Below are positions 7,330 through 15,726 of a DNA stretch of 41,320 nt, piece after piece (the stretch's first letter is position 1; the number at the start of each line of letters is the position of its first letter). Below the pieces are notes generated by a model. It did not search any database, was not told the DNA's origin, and saw nothing but the letters and a program-made list of their open reading frames with translations. Origin of the DNA: Alphaproteobacteria bacterium (GTDB lineage: Bacteria > Pseudomonadota > Alphaproteobacteria > Caulobacterales > Caulobacteraceae). The stretch spans positions 1 through 41,320 of the forward strand of contig JANXXK010000115.1 in the NCBI GenBank assembly GCA_025350685.1, written 5' to 3'. A program made the position numbers and the translations under genes.

Positions 7330-8829
7330 ATGACTCGTATCACCCGCCGCGCGTTCGCCGCTGCTGCTCCGCTGGCGCTTGTCGCCGGCAAGGCCCTCGC
7401 CGCTCCGGCCCCGGCCGCGCCGCCGCCCGCCTCGCCCTGGCCCGACGCCACCGCGCTGGCTGCGCGCATCCGCGCCGGCGAGCTCACCGCCGCCGAGGCC
7501 GTCGAGACTGCCATTCGCCGCGCCGAGGCCCTGCAAGGCACGCTCAATTTCATCGTCAATTCCGACTTCGACCGCGCGCTAGCCAAGGTGAAGGCCGGAA
7601 CGCCAATGGGCCCGTTCGGCGGCGTTCCGTTCCTGGTCAAGGACTTGGTCGACTACAAGGGCCTGCCCACCCGCGGCGGCTCGCAGGCCGCCCGCAGTGC
7701 GGCCGCGGCCAAGGTCCAGGCCCCCAACTGCGACGCCTTCGACCGCGCTGGGCTGGTGGTGCTGGGCAAGTCGGCGACGCCGGAGTTTGGCTTCCTGCCG
7801 ACCACCGAGCCGATCGCCACGGGCCTGACCCGCAACCCCTGGGACCTCACCCGCTCGTCCGGCGGATCGTCCGGTGGTTCGGCGGTCGCGGTGGCCGCCG
7901 GGATCGTGCCGGCCGCCCACGCCACCGACGGCGGCGGCTCGATCCGCATCCCGTCGTCGCACTGCGGCCTCTTCGGCTTGAAGCCGTCGCGCGGCCGCAT
8001 CGCCGACTTCGAGGGCAAGGCCGGGATCACCGACGTCGGCGTCGAGCACGTGGTGACCCGCAGCGTCCGCGACAGCGCAGCCCTCTTCGCGCTCACCGAA
8101 GACACCGCGCCCCGCGCCAGCTTCCCGCCGATGGGCCTGGTCACTGCCCCGGCCAAAAGGCGTTTACGCGTCGGCGTCCTCCTGGAAAACGGCATGGGTC
8201 ACAGCCCATCGCCCCAGGTCGTCGCTGCCACGGACGCTGCGGTGAAGCTGGTCGCCGGGCTCGGCCACCACATCGAGTATACCCACCTGCCTTATGAGGG
8301 AGCCCAGTTCATCCAGGACTTCCTGCTGCTCTGGGCCAACGGCGCGGTGCGCGACATCGAAGACGCCGCCAACGCCACGGGCCGCGCGCCCAGCGAGGCC
8401 GACTTCGAGCCCTTCAGCCTTGGGCTTGTGGAGATGGCCCGCAAGGCCGGACCCACAGCGCTCGGCCCGGTGCTGCAGCGCCTGACCGCCGACGTCCTGG
8501 CCTACGACACCTGGTTTCCGGCCCATCAGTTCGACGTGGTTCTGTCGCCGGTGCTGTCGTCGGGGCCGCCGCTGCTGGGCGAGGTGGGGCCGCGCGTGCC
8601 TTTCGACACCTTGGTGTCGCGGCTCTTCGAATACGTGGGCTACACGCCGATCCATAACCTGGCCGGCGCGCCGTCGATGAGCGTGCCGCTCTATTGGACG
8701 GAAGGCGGCCTGCCGATCGGGACCATGTTCTCGGCCCGCGCTGGCAACGAGCGGACCCTCTTCGAACTGGCCTACGAACTGGAAGCCGCCCGCCCCTGGG
8801 CCCAGCGGATTCCGCCGGTCCACGCCTAA
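7330..8829 (+). CDS. Exported amidase (amidase signature family)
   Basis: This serine amidase of the Ser-cisSer-Lys type hydrolyses a carboxamide. It opens with a Tat-like signal, MTRITRRAFAAAAPLALVAG, with the twin arginine at residues 6-7 and cleavage near ALAAPA, so it is probably periplasmic. Catalytic residues are Lys104 (PFLVKDLVD), cis-Ser180 in RSSGGSSGGSAVAVAAG, and nucleophile Ser204 in DGGGSIRIPSSHCG. The 24-residue Ser-Ser spacing equals that in FAAH-type amidases. There is no GatB/GatC partner nearby, which argues against GatA. The total of 499 residues fits. Its TAA stop abuts the stop of the convergent acyl-CoA dehydrogenase with no gap. The natural substrate is not evident. 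Confidence 0.92.
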   Translation: MTRITRRAFAAAAPLALVAGKALAAPAPAAPPPASPWPDATALAARIRAGELTAAEAVETAIRRAEALQGTLNFIVNSDFDRALAKVKAGTPMGPFGGVPFLVKDLVDYKGLPTRGGSQAARSAAAAKVQAPNCDAFDRAGLVVLGKSATPEFGFLPTTEPIATGLTRNPWDLTRSSGGSSGGSAVAVAAGIVPAAHATDGGGSIRIPSSHCGLFGLKPSRGRIADFEGKAGITDVGVEHVVTRSVRDSAALFALTEDTAPRASFPPMGLVTAPAKRRLRVGVLLENGMGHSPSPQVVAATDAAVKLVAGLGHHIEYTHLPYEGAQFIQDFLLLWANGAVRDIEDAANATGRAPSEADFEPFSLGLVEMARKAGPTALGPVLQRLTADVLAYDTWFPAHQFDVVLSPVLSSGPPLLGEVGPRVPFDTLVSRLFEYVGYTPIHNLAGAPSMSVPLYWTEGGLPIGTMFSARAGNERTLFELAYELEAARPWAQRIPPVHA

Positions 8830-9912
8830 CTAGGCCGCCAGCCCCTGGATCCGCGCGGCGATCTCGCGCACCCGTTCCGGGCCGCCGAGCAGTTGGCGGT
8901 TCAACCCCAGGCGCTTGAACCAGAAGTGCAGGCCCAGTAGGTCGGTGATGCCCATGCCGCCGTGGACCTCGGTCGAGGTGCGCGCCACGAAGCGGCCGAC
9001 CTCCGACGTCAGCGCCTTGGCGTGGGCGGCGGTCAGCGAGGCCTCCTCGTGGGCCGCGTCGAAGGCGTAGGCGGCGTACCAGACCAGCGAGCGGGCGGGC
9101 TCGATCTCGGCGGCCATCTCGGCGCACATGTGCTTGACCGCCTGGTAGGAGCCGATCACCCGGCCGAACTGGCGCCGTTCCTTGGCGTAGGCCACGGCCT
9201 GCTCCAGCATCACGTCGCAAGCGCCCAGGCTGTCGGCGGCGATCAGCACCCAGCCCGCGTCGCGCAGCCGAACCAGAAGCTCCGGCCCGCCGGCCAGCGG
9301 CTCGGCCGCAACGCCGTCGAACGTCAGCTCGGCCAGCCGGCGTGTCTCATCGATGTTGAGCATCAAGACGCGGCTCAAGCCCGCCGCATCGCCGCGCACC
9401 AGATGCAGTCCGCCCTTGGTGTCAGCCACGATGATCAGCCCCGCCGAGATGCCACCCGGAACGAACAGCGCCTTGCCGGAAAGTTTGCCGGCCTTGGCCG
9501 TGACACCGGCGTCTTCCCGCGCGCCGGCCACAGCTTCCGAGATCGCCACCGCGGCCGTGACCTCACCCGCCGCGAGTTTCGGCAGCCATTCGGCCTGCTG
9601 CGCCGCGGTCCCGCCGCCGAGCAACGCCAGCGGGGCCAGCACTACCCCCATGAACGGCACGGGCGCGACCGCACGCCCCAGCGCCTCCGACGCCAGGGCC
9701 GCGTCCAGCAGAGTCAGGCCCAGGCCGCCGTGCTCCTCGGGGATGACGATGCCCGGCAGGCCGAAGTCGGCCAGCGCCTCCCAGACATCCTTGGCGGGAT
9801 CCGCCACGTCGTCGGCGAACCTGCGCACGCGGTCCAGCGGACTGGCGTCGCCCAGGGTGCGGGCCAGACTGTCTTGCAGCATCTTCTGGTCGGAGGTCAG
9901 CGCGAATTCCAT
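8830..9912 (-). CDS. Acyl-CoA dehydrogenase family protein (shorter partner)
   Basis: This 360-residue flavoprotein has the acyl-CoA dehydrogenase fold. Segments include MEFALTSDQKMLQDSLARTL, FGLPGIVIPEEHGGLGLTLL, AYAKERRQFGRVIGSYQAVK and the C-terminal TEVHGGMGITDLLGLHFWFK. The N-terminal and middle domains are shorter and less conserved than in its neighbour. After HGGMGIT, where canonical members have an active-site Glu a few residues on, there is DLLGLHF with no Glu. The gene begins 2 nt after the stop of the larger dehydrogenase, so the two are almost certainly co-transcribed. This suits a heteromeric enzyme of the FadE28/FadE29 type found in sterol and cyclic-acid degraders. ATG 9912 begins the conserved sequence. 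Confidence 0.88.
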   Translation of the reverse strand: MEFALTSDQKMLQDSLARTLGDASPLDRVRRFADDVADPAKDVWEALADFGLPGIVIPEEHGGLGLTLLDAALASEALGRAVAPVPFMGVVLAPLALLGGGTAAQQAEWLPKLAAGEVTAAVAISEAVAGAREDAGVTAKAGKLSGKALFVPGGISAGLIIVADTKGGLHLVRGDAAGLSRVLMLNIDETRRLAELTFDGVAAEPLAGGPELLVRLRDAGWVLIAADSLGACDVMLEQAVAYAKERRQFGRVIGSYQAVKHMCAEMAAEIEPARSLVWYAAYAFDAAHEEASLTAAHAKALTSEVGRFVARTSTEVHGGMGITDLLGLHFWFKRLGLNRQLLGGPERVREIAARIQGLAA

Positions 9913-9914
9913 GC

Positions 9915-11093
9915 TCAAAGCACCGCGGGCTTGGGTTCGCGCGGCATGCCCAGGCCGCGCTCCGAGATGATGTTCTTCTGGATCTGCGCCGTGCCGCCGC
10001 CGATGATCAGGCCGAGGTCGAACATGTAGCTGCGCTGCCAAGTCCCCCGCGCCCGCAGGTGCGGCCCGTCGTGATAGAGGATGCCGAGCTCGCCCAGCGC
10101 GTCGATGGCCAGCGCCGCGATCTGGTGGTTGAGCTCACAGCCCTGCAGCTTCACCACCAGCCCGGCCACGCCCACCGGCTCCTGGGTCAGCTGGGCGGTG
10201 ATCAGCCGCAGCCCGTTGAACTTCATCGCCATTGCCCGGCCCTGCAGCTGCATCAGCCGGTCGCGGAACACCGGATTGTCGATGATCCTCTGGCCGTCCA
10301 CGACCTCGCCCTTCATCAGCTCGATCAGGGCGCCCAACCGGGCCTCGGTGGCGTTCGGGTCGCCCAGCATGCCGCGCTCGTGCTTCAGCGTCGTGTTGGC
10401 CACGAACCAGCCACGCCCGCGCCCGCCGACCACTTGGTCCTGCGCCACCCGCACGTCGGTGAAGAACACCTCGTTGAACTCCGCCGACCCGGTCATGGTC
10501 TTCAGCGGCCGCACCTCGATGCCCGGCGTCGACATCGGGATCAGCACATAGGATATGCCCTCGTGCTTGGCCGCGTCGGGCTCGGTGCGCACGAGGCAGA
10601 ACATCATCTGGGCCTGGGCCGCCGTGCTCGTCCAAATTTTTGAGCCCGAGATCAGGAAGTCCGAACCGTCCTCCACCGCCTTGGTCTGCAGGCTCGCCAG
10701 ATCGGACCCCGCGCCGGGTTCGGAATAGCCCTGGCACCAGATGATCTCGCCGCGCAGCGTCGGGCCGATCCAGCGGGTCTTCTGCTCTTCCGAACCCACT
10801 TCCAGCAGGGTCGGTGCCAGCATGGAGATGCCCTGGCCGGCCATGCCGCGCGGGGCGCCGGCGGCGATGAATTCCTCGGCGATAATCCGGCTCTTCAGGA
10901 TGTCCGGCTCGGCGCCATAGCCGCCGTAGGCCTTCGGGATGGTGCGGGCCGCATAGCCGTGCTCGATCAACAGCCGCTGCCAGGCGAACACGTCCTTGGC
11001 CTGGCCGGCGGAGAAGTCGGCCGCATGCGCCTTCAGGAATTCGCGCACTTCATCGCGGAAGGCCAACATCTCCGGCGTCGGCGTCAGGTCCAT
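9915..11093 (-). CDS. Acyl-CoA dehydrogenase (larger partner)
   Basis: This 392-residue FAD-dependent dehydrogenase introduces the alpha-beta double bond into an acyl-CoA. It contains the full set of landmarks: ARTIPKAYGGYGAEPD, the FAD segment CQGYSEPGAGSDLASLQTKA, KIWTSTAAQAQMMFCLVRTE, FNEVFFTDVRVAQDQVVGG, and the C-terminal LGLIIGGGTAQIQKNIISER. ATG 11093 follows AAGGGAGAACGCC. It is the first gene of a two-gene operon with the shorter dehydrogenase. Pairing of a long and a short acyl-CoA dehydrogenase is known for heterotetrameric enzymes acting on bulky, steroid-like or branched acyl-CoAs. That substrate is inference, as no ring-cleavage genes are adjacent. Confidence 0.92.
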   Translation of the reverse strand: MDLTPTPEMLAFRDEVREFLKAHAADFSAGQAKDVFAWQRLLIEHGYAARTIPKAYGGYGAEPDILKSRIIAEEFIAAGAPRGMAGQGISMLAPTLLEVGSEEQKTRWIGPTLRGEIIWCQGYSEPGAGSDLASLQTKAVEDGSDFLISGSKIWTSTAAQAQMMFCLVRTEPDAAKHEGISYVLIPMSTPGIEVRPLKTMTGSAEFNEVFFTDVRVAQDQVVGGRGRGWFVANTTLKHERGMLGDPNATEARLGALIELMKGEVVDGQRIIDNPVFRDRLMQLQGRAMAMKFNGLRLITAQLTQEPVGVAGLVVKLQGCELNHQIAALAIDALGELGILYHDGPHLRARGTWQRSYMFDLGLIIGGGTAQIQKNIISERGLGMPREPKPAVL

Positions 11094-11227
11094 GGCGTTC
11101 TCCCTTGCGGCCAAGGGTGGGGCCTTTTGCAGTGCACACGCAACGGCGCCGCGACGTCAGGGCCCTAAGCGGCAACCCAGATGGCTGAGCTTGTGTTTAG
11201 ATGGTCGGACAACGGGAGACCTGATCC

Positions 11228-12559
11228 ATGCGCCGCACCCTCTACGCCGCAACCGGCCTGGCCGCGATTTCGCTCGCCGCTTGTTCGATGACACCGGGCT
11301 CCAAGGATCCCTGGGTCGGCTTCGGTCCCAACCCGCCGTTGCCGGCGCCGCAGAAGTCGCTGCTGCCAGTCGTCGGCATTCCCAAGGTCGTGGGCTGGGC
11401 GGAAGGCGCCGCACCGGTCGCGCCGGCCGGCTTCACCGTCACCCGCTACGCCGAGGGCCTCGACCACCCGCGCTGGCTCTATGTGCTGCCCAACGGCGAC
11501 GTTCTGGTTTCCGAGTCCGCGTCCGTGCCCTCGCCCGCCGACAAGTCGAACCAGGGGATCAAGGGCTTCTTCCAGAAGATGCTGATGAAGAAGGTGGGCT
11601 CCTCCAAGCCCAGTCCGAACAAGATATTCCTGCTGCGCGACGTCGACGGCGACGGGGTGGCCGAGAGCCGGATGCTGTTCGCCCAGGGCCTGACCCGGCC
11701 CTTCGGCATGACGCTGGCGGGCGGCAAGCTCTACGTCGCCAACGACGACGGCGTGGTCAGCTTCCCCTATGCGGACGGCCAAACCCAGGCGGCGGGGACG
11801 GGGACCAAGGTGTTCGACCTTCCCGGCCCGCCGATCAACCACCACTGGACTAAGAACGTCGTCGCCAGCCCCGACGGGACCAAGCTCTATGCCACCGTCG
11901 GCTCCAACTCGAACGTCGGCGACAACGGCATGGACAACGAGGTGGGCCGCGCGGCGATCTGGGAATACGACATCGCCTCGGCCAAGGCGCGGGTCTTCGC
12001 GTCCGGCATCCGCAATCCCAACGGCATCGACTGGGAGCCGACCACCCACGTCATGTGGACGGTCTCCAACGAGCGCGACGAGATCGGCAACGACCTGCCG
12101 CCGGACTTCCTGACCAGCGTCAAGGACGGCGCCTTCTACGGCTGGCCCTACAGCTACTGGGGCCACAACGTCGACGTCCGCGCCAAGCCCGCCAACCCGC
12201 AGATGGTGGCCATCGCCACGGCGCCCGATTTCGGCCTGGGGCCGCATACAGCCTCGCTCGGGCTGACCTTCTACACCGCCGACGCCTTCCCGCCCTCGTA
12301 CAAGGGTGGCGCCTTCATCGGCCAGCACGGCTCGTGGAACCGCAAACCGCTGAACGGCTATCGCGTGGTGTTCATCCCCTTCGCGGGCGGCCGGCCGCAG
12401 AACCGCCCGCAGGCCTTCCTCACCGGCTTCCTCGACAAGGACGACAAGATCCAGGGCCGTCCGGTCGGCGTCGTGGTCGACCGCAAGGGCGCCCTGCTGG
12501 TCGCCGACGACGTCGGCGGCATCGTCTGGCGGGTGACACCGACGGTCGCGGCGAAGTAA
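11228..12559 (+). CDS. Sorbosone-dehydrogenase-like beta-propeller lipoprotein
   Basis: This 443-residue exported protein is of the soluble glucose/L-sorbosone dehydrogenase superfamily. The first residues form a lipoprotein signal with lipobox LAAC (Cys19), so the mature protein is probably membrane-anchored in the periplasm. Propeller segments include GFTVTRYAEGLDHPRWLYVL, NGDVLVSES, LTRPFGMTLAGGKLYVAND, SPDGTKLYATVGSNSNVG, ASGIRNPNGIDWEP, DGAFYGWPYSYWG and FIGQHGSWNRKP. PQQ and calcium binding are expected from the family but not proven here. Unlike the protein at 2805, it has no cytochrome domain, so a separate electron acceptor would be needed. It diverges from the acyl-CoA dehydrogenases across about 134 nt. 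A perfect hairpin follows the stop. Confidence 0.9.
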   Translation: MRRTLYAATGLAAISLAACSMTPGSKDPWVGFGPNPPLPAPQKSLLPVVGIPKVVGWAEGAAPVAPAGFTVTRYAEGLDHPRWLYVLPNGDVLVSESASVPSPADKSNQGIKGFFQKMLMKKVGSSKPSPNKIFLLRDVDGDGVAESRMLFAQGLTRPFGMTLAGGKLYVANDDGVVSFPYADGQTQAAGTGTKVFDLPGPPINHHWTKNVVASPDGTKLYATVGSNSNVGDNGMDNEVGRAAIWEYDIASAKARVFASGIRNPNGIDWEPTTHVMWTVSNERDEIGNDLPPDFLTSVKDGAFYGWPYSYWGHNVDVRAKPANPQMVAIATAPDFGLGPHTASLGLTFYTADAFPPSYKGGAFIGQHGSWNRKPLNGYRVVFIPFAGGRPQNRPQAFLTGFLDKDDKIQGRPVGVVVDRKGALLVADDVGGIVWRVTPTVAAK

Positions 12560-12566
12560 GGCGGCA

Positions 12567-12597
12567 CCTCTCCCCGGCGCGGAGCGCCGGGGAGAGG
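12567..12597. terminator. Perfect 14-bp GC hairpin between convergent genes
   Basis: CCTCTCCCCGGCGC at 12567-12580 pairs perfectly with GCGCCGGGGAGAGG at 12584-12597 around a GGA loop. It lies between the stop of the propeller lipoprotein (12559) and the stop of the convergent amidohydrolase (12600), where a bidirectional transcription terminator is expected. No T run follows on either strand, so activity would depend on the very stable stem alone. Confidence 0.7.
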
Positions 12598-12599
12598 AA

Positions 12600-14636
12600 C
12601 TACTTCGGTCGGCCCGAGAAGCCCGCCGCGGTCCTCAGGGCGTCGGCGTCGAGCAACTTGCCGTCGAGCATCACCACGCGGGTGTGGCGCAGGTCGCCGA
12701 TGTGCTTGGAAGGGTCGCCTTCGACCAGCACCAGGTCGGCGGTCTTGCCGACCTTGATCGAGCCGGTGTGCTTGTCCTGCCCGACCAGGGTCGCCGGCAC
12801 GATGGTCGCCGCCGCCAGCGCCTCGACCGGGGTGAAGCCCGCATCCTCATAGATCTCCAGCTCGTGGATGATCTCGATGCCGAGGCCGTCGGTGCCGGCG
12901 ACGATCGGCACGCCGGCCTTGTGCATCTTGCCCAGCAGCCCGACCATCTTGGCCCAGCTTGCGCGGTAGTCGGCGCGCGTCAGGTCCTTCGGCACGGCGA
13001 AGCCGCCGCTCTTGAAGCCGCGCTCGGTCGCCGCGGGCATGGTGCCGACGAAGGCCGTGTAGGACGAATCCAGCTCGCCACTCTCCGGCACATAGAGCTG
13101 CTCGAACGCCACCATCGTGGGGTCCGAATAGATGTGTTTCTTGGCCATGGTGTCGACGATCAGGTTCAGCGCCGGGCCGTTCAGGTCGACGTCCTTGGCG
13201 AAGCGGCCGGGGCCTTCGAAGCGGGCGATGCCGTTGTCGATCGGCAAGAGTTCGGCCGGCGCGGCCTGCATCATCACCCAGTTGATGTGGGTCACCTCAT
13301 CATAGCCGGCGGCGATGGCGTCGGTGGCGCGGATGCCGGCCGGGATGTGGCCGTGGACGTGCAGGCCCAGCTTGTGCGCCTCGGCCGTGGCGGCGGGCAG
13401 CCAGGCGGGGTTGAAGGTGCCGTAGAACTTGATCCCGGTGAAGTGGTTGGCCGCCGCCTTGTCGATCAGCGCGATGGCCTCGGCCTGGCTGGTGGCGACG
13501 TTGGCGACCTGGGCGGTGTAGGGGCCCTTCCCGTCGATCAGCGACGACGGATAGACGTGCGGGAACAGCAGCTGGCCGGCCGCGGCCCGGGTCCGCCGGT
13601 CGATGGTCAGCATGTCGTTGTTGCCGGGGTCACGGACCGAAGTGACCCCCATCGAGAGTTCCTGCGGCCCGGTGTAGTCGTCGCCAACGTGCATGTGGCA
13701 GTCCCACATGCCGGGCACGAGCGTCTTGCCGCGCCCGTCGATCAGCTGAGCGCCCTTCGGAGCCTTCACCCTGGCCGCTGGACCCACGGCGACGATCTTG
13801 CCCTTAGTCACGACCACCGTCTGGTCGGCCAGGAACTTGCGCGCGTCGGCGTCGAACATCCGCACATGGGTGAAGGCCACGGGCCCGGCGGGGACCTTGA
13901 CCAGGGCCTTGGCCAGCTTCGGCGCCTCGGCGGCCATGGCGACGGCCTGCGCCGCCTGCAGCTTTTTCAGCTCGCCGGCATAGGCCTCCGGCAGCCAGGC
14001 GACCACCGTCGTCGTGCCGAAGAACCGGCCCCGGGCGTCGGCCCAGGCGGTGATCGGCGAGTTGGCGATGCCGGTAACGGACCACAGGGTCACGGTCTGT
14101 TTCGCCGCGCCCTCGCCCACCTCTACATCGGTCAGCCGGGTCGCCGTCGCCCGCCCGGCGGGCAGCAGGGCGAGCGTGTGGCCGGGCGCGGCCAGCAGCC
14201 GCTCCAGGAACCAGCCGTTGGTTTCCGCCGGGCCGCCCTGGGTGACGTAGAAGGCCGGGCTGGAATAGGCCGACTGGCCGGCGTCGACCGGGCTCTTCCA
14301 GCTCGCCTTGCCGCCCTCGACCTTGAAGCTCTCGCCGGCGTCGCCGGTCGGGCTGAAGCCGCGGATGGTCATGGACGCGGCCATGCCGTCCGGGCCGGCG
14401 CGGCCCGCCAGGTCGCTGTCGAAAGCCTGGCCGCGCAGGTTCCAGGTCTCGCGCGCCATGCGCGTCCCGTCCGCGGTCACCCAGGTCCAGGCGTCGCCGT
14501 GCTTGCCGCCGGTGGATTCGATGATGAAGTGGCGCGCGTCAGCCGGCGGCTTGGCGAGACCGGCGGACGGCGTCTGGGCGATCGCACTTGAGGCGAAGAA
14601 CGCGGCGAGCCCGCCGATGATGAATCCCGTCCGCAT
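12600..14636 (-). CDS. Exported metal-dependent amidohydrolase with long N-terminal domain
   Basis: This 678-residue protein has a signal peptide (MRTGFIIGGLAAFFASSAIA, cleavage before QTPSAG). Residues 22 to about 270 form a domain I do not recognise. From about 280 follows an amidohydrolase superfamily barrel: VTKGKIVAVGPAARVKAPKG (beta sandwich), metal ligands H314-x-H316 in GMWDCHMHVGDDY, FTGIKFYG, HVHGHIPAG, EVTHINWVM, and IVAGTDGLGIEIIHELEIY holding the metal Asp. It ends with HTGSIKVGKTADLVLVEG, typical of the imidazolonepropionase/prolidase-like branch. Such exported members hydrolyse cyclic amides or Xaa-Pro peptides. Here the substrate is unknown. ATG 14636 starts a good signal peptide; the open frame further upstream is non-coding in appearance. 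Confidence 0.9.
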   Translation of the reverse strand: MRTGFIIGGLAAFFASSAIAQTPSAGLAKPPADARHFIIESTGGKHGDAWTWVTADGTRMARETWNLRGQAFDSDLAGRAGPDGMAASMTIRGFSPTGDAGESFKVEGGKASWKSPVDAGQSAYSSPAFYVTQGGPAETNGWFLERLLAAPGHTLALLPAGRATATRLTDVEVGEGAAKQTVTLWSVTGIANSPITAWADARGRFFGTTTVVAWLPEAYAGELKKLQAAQAVAMAAEAPKLAKALVKVPAGPVAFTHVRMFDADARKFLADQTVVVTKGKIVAVGPAARVKAPKGAQLIDGRGKTLVPGMWDCHMHVGDDYTGPQELSMGVTSVRDPGNNDMLTIDRRTRAAAGQLLFPHVYPSSLIDGKGPYTAQVANVATSQAEAIALIDKAAANHFTGIKFYGTFNPAWLPAATAEAHKLGLHVHGHIPAGIRATDAIAAGYDEVTHINWVMMQAAPAELLPIDNGIARFEGPGRFAKDVDLNGPALNLIVDTMAKKHIYSDPTMVAFEQLYVPESGELDSSYTAFVGTMPAATERGFKSGGFAVPKDLTRADYRASWAKMVGLLGKMHKAGVPIVAGTDGLGIEIIHELEIYEDAGFTPVEALAAATIVPATLVGQDKHTGSIKVGKTADLVLVEGDPSKHIGDLRHTRVVMLDGKLLDADALRTAAGFSGRPK

Positions 14637-14736
14637 GACCGCTCCCGATTGCGCCCACACCGTGTGAGCCGGGTCAGATTTTGCGACGCGCGATGCTCCG
14701 CAGCAAGATGATTGCGCGGCGCGTGCGACGAGCGGG

Positions 14737-15108
14737 CTAATTTCCCATGTAGAAGGCGCAGAGCTTGTTGCCGTCGAGGTCGCGGAAATAGGCGCCGTAG
14801 AAATTGTCCATCCGCTGCCCCGGCGGGCCTTCGCACGCCCCACCGGCGGCCAGCGCGGCGGCGTGAACCTGGACCACCTCCGCTTCCGAGGCGACGCTCA
14901 GCGCCACCATGACGCCGTTGCCGACGCTCGCGGAGCTCCCGTCGAAGGGCAGCGTGATCCCCAGCATCGCGCCGCGATCCGGGCTGCCGTAGTACTGGCT
15001 GCGCTCATAGCTCAGCGTACGGCGCCCGCCCAGCGGGGCGAGCGCCGCATCATAGAAGGCCCGGGCGCGCTCCAGGTCGTTCACGCCCAGCGTCGTGTAG
15101 CCGATCAT
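14737..15108 (-). CDS. VOC family (glyoxalase/bleomycin-resistance fold) protein, copy 2
   Basis: This 123-residue single-domain vicinal-oxygen-chelate protein begins MIGYTTLGVNDLERARAFYD and ends YFRDLDGNKLCAFYMGN. It is closely similar to its neighbour at 15113-15484, which it follows by 4 nt. The two have nearly the same length and share ALAAGG.C.GPPGQRM and FYGAYFRD.DGNK. The usual metal-binding His at the start of strand 1 and the Glu near the C-terminal DPDGN motif are replaced here (Tyr, Cys), so a metal-dependent glyoxalase role is doubtful. The function is unknown. Confidence 0.88.
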   Translation of the reverse strand: MIGYTTLGVNDLERARAFYDAALAPLGGRRTLSYERSQYYGSPDRGAMLGITLPFDGSSASVGNGVMVALSVASEAEVVQVHAAALAAGGACEGPPGQRMDNFYGAYFRDLDGNKLCAFYMGN

Positions 15109-15112
15109 CGGG

Positions 15113-15484
15113 TCAGCCCATGTTGAAGACGCAGACTTTGTTGCCGTCCGGGTCGCGGAAATAGGCGCCGTAGAAGGTCGGCATACGCTGGCCGGGGGGG
15201 CCATCGCAGGTTCCGCCGGCCGCGAGCGCGGCGGCATGGGCCGCGTCGACCTGCGGCTTGGTCGCGGCGGGCAGGCCGAACATGGTGCCGTTGCCGACCG
15301 TGGCGGGCTGTTCGTCATAGGGCTTGGAGATGGCGATCATGCCGGGCGTCTCCTTGCTGCCGTAGAACTGCATGCGCTCGCCATTGGCGAAGGTGCGCTT
15401 GCCGCCCAGCGGCTCCAGCACCGCGTCATAGAAGGTCTTGGCGCGCTCGAGGTCGTTGGTGCCGATGGTGGCGTAGCCGATCAT
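15113..15484 (-). CDS. VOC family (glyoxalase/bleomycin-resistance fold) protein, copy 1
   Basis: First of two tandem VOC paralogues, 123 residues: MIGYATIGTNDLERAKTFYD, then LGGKRTFANGERMQFYG, ALAAGGTCDGPPGQRM and YFRDPDGNKVCVFNMG. ATG 15484 follows AAGGGAGCC. The second copy begins 4 nt after this stop, so they form a small operon that probably arose by tandem duplication. As in the partner, the expected metal-ligand positions are not His/Glu. VOC proteins include glyoxalase I, extradiol dioxygenases and antibiotic-binding proteins, and nothing here decides between them. The gene is preceded by the palindromic element at 15591-15713. Confidence 0.88.
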   Translation of the reverse strand: MIGYATIGTNDLERAKTFYDAVLEPLGGKRTFANGERMQFYGSKETPGMIAISKPYDEQPATVGNGTMFGLPAATKPQVDAAHAAALAAGGTCDGPPGQRMPTFYGAYFRDPDGNKVCVFNMG

Positions 15485-15590
15485 GGTGGGGCTCCCTTGA
15501 ATTGTCGGCGGCACTCTAGGGGGTGACCTGCGCGTAACCGCAAGCGGCCTCGTGGACGAACCGATCAAACGGTAGTCAAACTCGCCAAAA

Positions 15591-15713
15591 GCCCTCCCCC
15601 CTTGCGGGGAGAGGGTTGGGAGTGGGGGTGTGGGCTCCGCGCTTGAGGGGCCAGATCGGCTGACTCACGGCTGGCGCCCCCACCCCAACCCCTCCCCGCG
15701 AGGGGGAGGGGCG
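15591..15713. repeat. Inverted-repeat intergenic element, C-rich arms
   Basis: The left arm (about 15591-15635) reads GCCCTCCCCCCTTGCGGGGA and continues GAGGGTTGGGAGTGGGGG. The right arm (about 15674-15713) is close to its reverse complement: GCGCCCCCACCCCAACCCCT, then CCCCGCGAGGGGGAGGG. Each arm also has its own small hairpin (CCCC-TTG-CGGGG and CCCCGCGAGGGG types). The element sits between the divergent VOC operon and the penicillin acylase, ending about 14 nt before that start codon. Transcripts would carry it as a 5' structure. It resembles the elements at 2241-2385 and 29817-29880. Confidence 0.75.
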
Positions 15714-15726
15714 ATCGGGAGGGACC

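Noticed and set aside
7330-8829. GatA (glutamyl-tRNA amidotransferase subunit A)
   Set aside because: It has an export signal and no gatB or gatC nearby, so a free-standing amidase is better supported.
12684-14591. A 635-codon open frame on the plus strand opposite the amidohydrolase
   Set aside because: It is antisense to a gene with complete motifs and consists of low-complexity His/Arg/Gly/Asp-rich sequence, as GC-rich DNA produces in shadow frames.
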